A DNA stretch of 57,107 bases from Rhizaria sp. SCN 62-66 (lineage: Eukaryota > Rhizaria, unplaced): contig MEDY01000402.1 in NCBI GenBank assembly GCA_001724265.1, forward strand, positions 1 through 57,107, in the 5' to 3' direction. Made by a program: the position numbers and the translations under genes. Below the pieces are notes generated by a model that was not told the origin of the DNA, ran no database searches, and saw only the letters and a list, made by a program, of their open reading frames with translations. Below, piece after piece: positions 53,765 through 57,107 of this stretch (position 1 is the first letter of the stretch; each line of letters opens with the position of its first letter).

Positions 53765-56700
53765 CGTCAGTGACGGTCACCTGATCACAACTGACAGTAA
53801 CGAAACGCCGACCTTCGGCGACAACTACACCCGCACGAACGGCGTCGAGACTGACGGCGATGATGACGACGACGACGACAGTACGTTGCAGCTCAGTCTT
53901 GCTCGCTCCGGCTCTAAGTACCCGACCTCTAAGCACCACAAGTCCAAGTACCACTCCGCGGCCAAGGGCGCTTCGAAGGGTGCCGTAAAGTCTAAGGGCC
54001 AGCACCGCCTAAGTACCTCTGATGCCTACACTCTTTCTCTGCCGCAACAGCAGCAGCAGCAGCAACAACAGCAACAGCTGCACGGCCACGGCCACAGTCA
54101 GGGGCAGCGGCGGCTGCGGCGGGCGCAGCGCTTGCTGCAGCTCACCCAGCACCTCAACAACAGCAGCCCTCCTGCGGCGAACCTTCACGTGAACAACGTC
54201 GCCGGTGCTGAGGACGACTCTGCGAGCCTCGCTGCCGCTGCCCCTGCCGATGCCAACGACGGCGTTTCAGCTGTGGGCGGCAACGCTACGAACGCTCGCT
54301 TCCACATCGGCCTGCTGGCCTCGCCGTTGAGAACCCCTGACTCGACGACGATGACGACTAGCAGCAACATCAGCAGCAACAGCAACAGCAATGTTAAAGT
54401 GGCAGCGGCGGCGAGCTCGGCCAATTCACACCGCAACAACGCGTTTGCGGCCGCGGTGAACACTCGCAGCGCCACAGCGACAACCGCCCAGACTCCTGCT
54501 ACTGCGACTGCGCGCGCGCTTCCCAGCAACAGCAACAACAGCAACAGCAACAGCAACGGCAACAACGGTGTTCACGGTGCTACGCAGTCGGCTGTCAGTG
54601 CTGACGGCCCGGGTGTTAGCGTTCGGGGTGTTGTCGCCACAGACGCCAGCAGCAGCAACAGCGGCTGCAACGGCGTCGGCAGCGGCAGCGCCAGTGGCGG
54701 CGGTGGTGTCGGCAACAGCAACAGCAGTGCTGGCGGTGTGCAAGTCAATATCTACACTAATAACCCACAGCAGCAGTCGCAACAACCTCAGCGCCAGCAA
54801 CAGAAAACGCAGTCTAAGAAACAGAGCTCTCCGTCTCGGGCTACGACTCAGTCTAAGTGCTGCTGCGGGGGTACTTACCCGAGCGACTGCACCGACTACA
54901 ACGACAACGACTGCGCCTGCTGCTGTGGCAGCCGCGCCGCTCGCGTTCACAACACTCATAGCGGCGTTAGCGAATGCGAGAGCGACGACGCTGGCGCCAC
55001 GCATGTTTCGTACCGCAATCGGTGTAACAACAATAACAACAACAGCAACAACAATAGCCACAACAACAACAACGGCAATAACACGCATAGCGCTGGTGTT
55101 CATCACAGTGACTGCGCTCACAGTCGCGGTCAGAGTCACGCGAAATCGTCGTCTTTGCGCACCGACGCGAAGCTTGTGAAGGCGGCGGCGGCTCAGAGCG
55201 ACTCAGTCACCGCCCGCAACCCCTCGTATGTGAGCGACAACAGCGACGACGACGACGACGAGGACGACGGCGACGACGGCTACAATGACAACAACGCTGC
55301 CGCCGCCGCCGCCGTCGCCGCCCTGAGCACCTTCACCCCTCCCGTGTTCACGAGCTATCACGAGACCAGCGACAACGACACCGACAACGACGACGGCGAC
55401 GCCGACAACGGCAATCACGGCGTTCGTGCGATCGCTGGCGCGTACCCGCCTCAGTTTGAGTGCCCGCAGTCGAGGCACGCTGCTGCCAACAAGGCTGCTG
55501 CGCACGGTCACTCTGCTCGCGGTCAATCCGCTCACGGTCACTCTGCTCATGGTCACAGTCAAAGCCACCGCTGCGGCCATAAACACGCGCATACGGCGGC
55601 GCGCAATGCTACCACTCGGTCCGGCGACCGCGCCCGCGCCCGTGGCGGCCCAGCGGGCGAACGCGAGCGGCTGCTGGCGGTGAAGAAGGAGCTCCGGGCC
55701 GCGCGGCGCGAGCGGGACCTGGGGGCCGTGCGCGTGCTCGCACTTGAAGACCTTGCGCGCGCGCAAATGCAACAGGTACGTCGCTCACTCTCGCCTTTAA
55801 ACAAATCTTATTGGTGATATATTAGTTTTCTATCTTTTAATCATACTTCATTCTTTCTCATAATTCTATTTATATCATGCAATTCCTGCGTTTTCTCGTA
55901 GATCACCGAGCTGCTTGGCGACGATTCTCTCCCAGTCGCCGAGAGCAACGGCGACAACAGCCTTAACGACTCAGCTCTTCCGCATCAACAGCAGCAGCGT
56001 CCACAGCAGCACGACGCTGTGGCGTACTGGCGCGACGCCTCATTCCGCCTGCTGCTGCGCATCCACCAGGAGGCCGAGGCTCACGCGCAGGAGACCGCCG
56101 GCCTCCGCAAGTCGCTTCAAGTCCGTCCCCCGATCTCAATATCTCGCAATATCTTTGTAATGACTTCACATTATACGCTGTTGACAATTAAAATACTTAA
56201 AATACCCGTATTTAACTCCGAAATAGTGCTCACTTTTTCTCGTGCGTTTGTTTTATTGCCTTGTTATGTCCCAACCCAACAGCAATCCGAGGCGCTGACC
56301 CGCGCCTCCCAGGCCGAGTCCTCCTCCTCGGCGGCCTCTCTGCTCTCGCTCCGAGCGGCCCTCGACACCTCGCTCGACTCGCGCGTGGCGGACCGCGACC
56401 GCGTCTCTGCCTTAGAGGCTTCGCTGGCCGAGTCCCGCGCCGAAGCGGCCGCCGCGCGTGCCTCCGTCCGCGCCGCCGAGTCCGCGGCCTCCGCCGCCGT
56501 GGCCGCTGCGAAGCAAGAGCTTTCACAGCGGCTCACGCGCCAGGCTACGGCCGCGCGCGCCGCAGCCGTGGCCACCGAGCGCGCGCGCCTCGTGGACAAC
56601 ACTAGCTCTGCGCGCGCCGCCGCCGCGGGCCAGGCGGCCGCGCTGGAGCAGGAGCGGGCGCGCCACGCAGCCGCGCTTTCCGCCGCGCTCTCCGCCGCCG

Positions 56701-57107
56701 TTGAGGCCGCTAACGCCCGCGTCGCTGCAGTCGAGAGCGCCGCGGCCGCGCGCGTGACCGCCGCAGAGGCCGCTGCTGAGGCCGCTGAGACGGAGAGGCT
56801 TACTGCCTCGGCCGCCGCCGCCTCGGCCGCCGCCGCGGCCGCCGCCAAGGCGCACACCGACCTCGCCGCCGCCGCGGGCGCGCTGGCCACCGCCGACGCC
56901 GCGGCTGCCGCGCTGCGCCGGGACCGGCAGCAGCTGCAGCTCGAGCTGGCCACGGCCGTGGCGGCCGCCGAGAACGGCCGCCGCGCCGCCGCCGCCACCG
57001 CCGCGGCCGCAGCTGCGGCCTCGCAGGCCCGCGAGAGCGAGCTTCGACAGGCCGCGGCTGCTGCGGAGGCCGCGGCGGCCGCGGCGGCGACGGCGGCGCA
57101 GCTCGAG
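49472..57107 (+). CDS. Giant low-complexity protein with C-terminal coiled coil, 3' partial; +1 frame change at a CAG array
   Basis: Exon 1 is 49472-55775, exon 2 55902-56120 (GTCCGT donor, less certain), exon 3 56283 to beyond the window. Exon 1 is open in one frame up to a (CAG)31 array (53671-53763), where that frame meets TGA; coding continues in the +1 frame to 55775. Both halves share the same AHGHSAHGHS repeats (53479-53600 before, 55490-55575 after), so they belong to one protein. Over 2,400 residues are visible: Ala/Ser/Asn/Gln tracts, acidic blocks, a Cys cluster (SKCCCGGTYPSDC, ACCCG, ~54855-54935), then a charged coiled coil (GERERLLAVKKELRAARRER) and an Ala-rich coiled coil in exon 3. 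I recognise no family; a scaffold role is only a guess from the coiled coil. Confidence 0.65.
53479..53600 (+). repeat. His-rich repeats (AHGHS/AHSHS units)
   Basis: Twelve- to fifteen-base units such as GCTCACGGTCAC recur, encoding AHGHF/AHGHS. The same units reappear at ~55490-55575 in the other frame phase, which links the two halves of the gene. Confidence 0.85.
53671..53763 (+). repeat. Perfect (CAG)31 array, poly-Ser in the upstream frame
   Basis: Thirty-one uninterrupted CAG units read as AGC (Ser) in the upstream frame and GCA (Ala) in the frame that continues downstream. TGA follows in the upstream frame ten bases after the array. Confidence 0.95.

Noticed and set aside
1-57107. CRISPR array, prophage, insertion sequence or bacterial operon
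   Set aside because: Spliced genes, mitochondrial proteins and a cytosolic P1 ribosomal protein show eukaryotic nuclear DNA. Tandem repeats here are coding microsatellites without spacers.

Overview
The window is nuclear DNA of a unicellular eukaryote. Exons are very GC-rich. Introns (23 resolved, 126-230 bp) and intergenic stretches are clearly AT-richer, so coding sequence stands out by composition as well as by frame. Proteins carry long Ala, Ser, Gln, Asn and acidic tracts. The recognisable genes point to a heterotrophic, mitochondriate protist with a secretory/lysosomal system: a Stealth-family GlcNAc-1-phosphotransferase, LETM1, methylmalonate-semialdehyde dehydrogenase, a TBC Rab-GAP, PRC1/MAP65, ribosomal P1, an Mss51-type MYND protein and an IFT54/MIP-T3-like domain. 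I cannot fix the lineage from sequence alone.

Layout, left to right: the 3' end of a low-complexity gene with a C-terminal MIP-T3 (CH-like) domain (1-2118, +). A five-exon GNPTAB-like gene (4365-12001, -). A very AT-rich spacer. A single-exon gene for a ~2,700-residue predicted secreted Ala/Ser-rich protein (13227-21332, -). Divergent from it, LETM1 (21969-25135, +). An unrecognised low-complexity gene (26017-30802, +). A TBC plus B-box gene (31265-33455, +). Ribosomal P1 (34025-34464, +). PRC1/MAP65 (35216-37227, +). A secreted Cys- and Lys-rich unknown (38635-42070, -). An Mss51-like MYND gene (42827-45733, -). ALDH6A1 (46332-48517, -). A giant low-complexity, coiled-coil gene running off the right edge (49472->57107, +).

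The main discovery candidate is the genetic code. Two adjacent genes contain in-frame UAG codons inside otherwise continuous reading frames: one in the GNPTAB-like gene, upstream of its conserved C-terminal block, and four in the ~2,700-residue gene. None of the 11 gene ends I could resolve uses UAG (8 UAA, 3 UGA). This fits UAG as a sense codon, perhaps Gln because one UAG sits inside a CAG run, or efficient UAG readthrough. All five UAGs are followed by C, which keeps the readthrough option open.

Other notable signals: the 5' splice site consensus is GTACG and never GTAAG in 23 introns, while GTAAGT words occur freely inside exons. A TAAG-centred word recurs in coding DNA in several reading frames. 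Two genes change frame by +1 exactly at perfect trinucleotide arrays. One intron is bounded by near-identical direct repeats. Ribosomal P1 lacks the usual C-terminal tail.

The genes do not form an operon-like unit. They are ordinary eukaryotic neighbours, some divergent or convergent. LETM1, ALDH6A1 and possibly the Mss51-like gene are mitochondrial; the GNPTAB-like enzyme and two secreted proteins use the secretory route.
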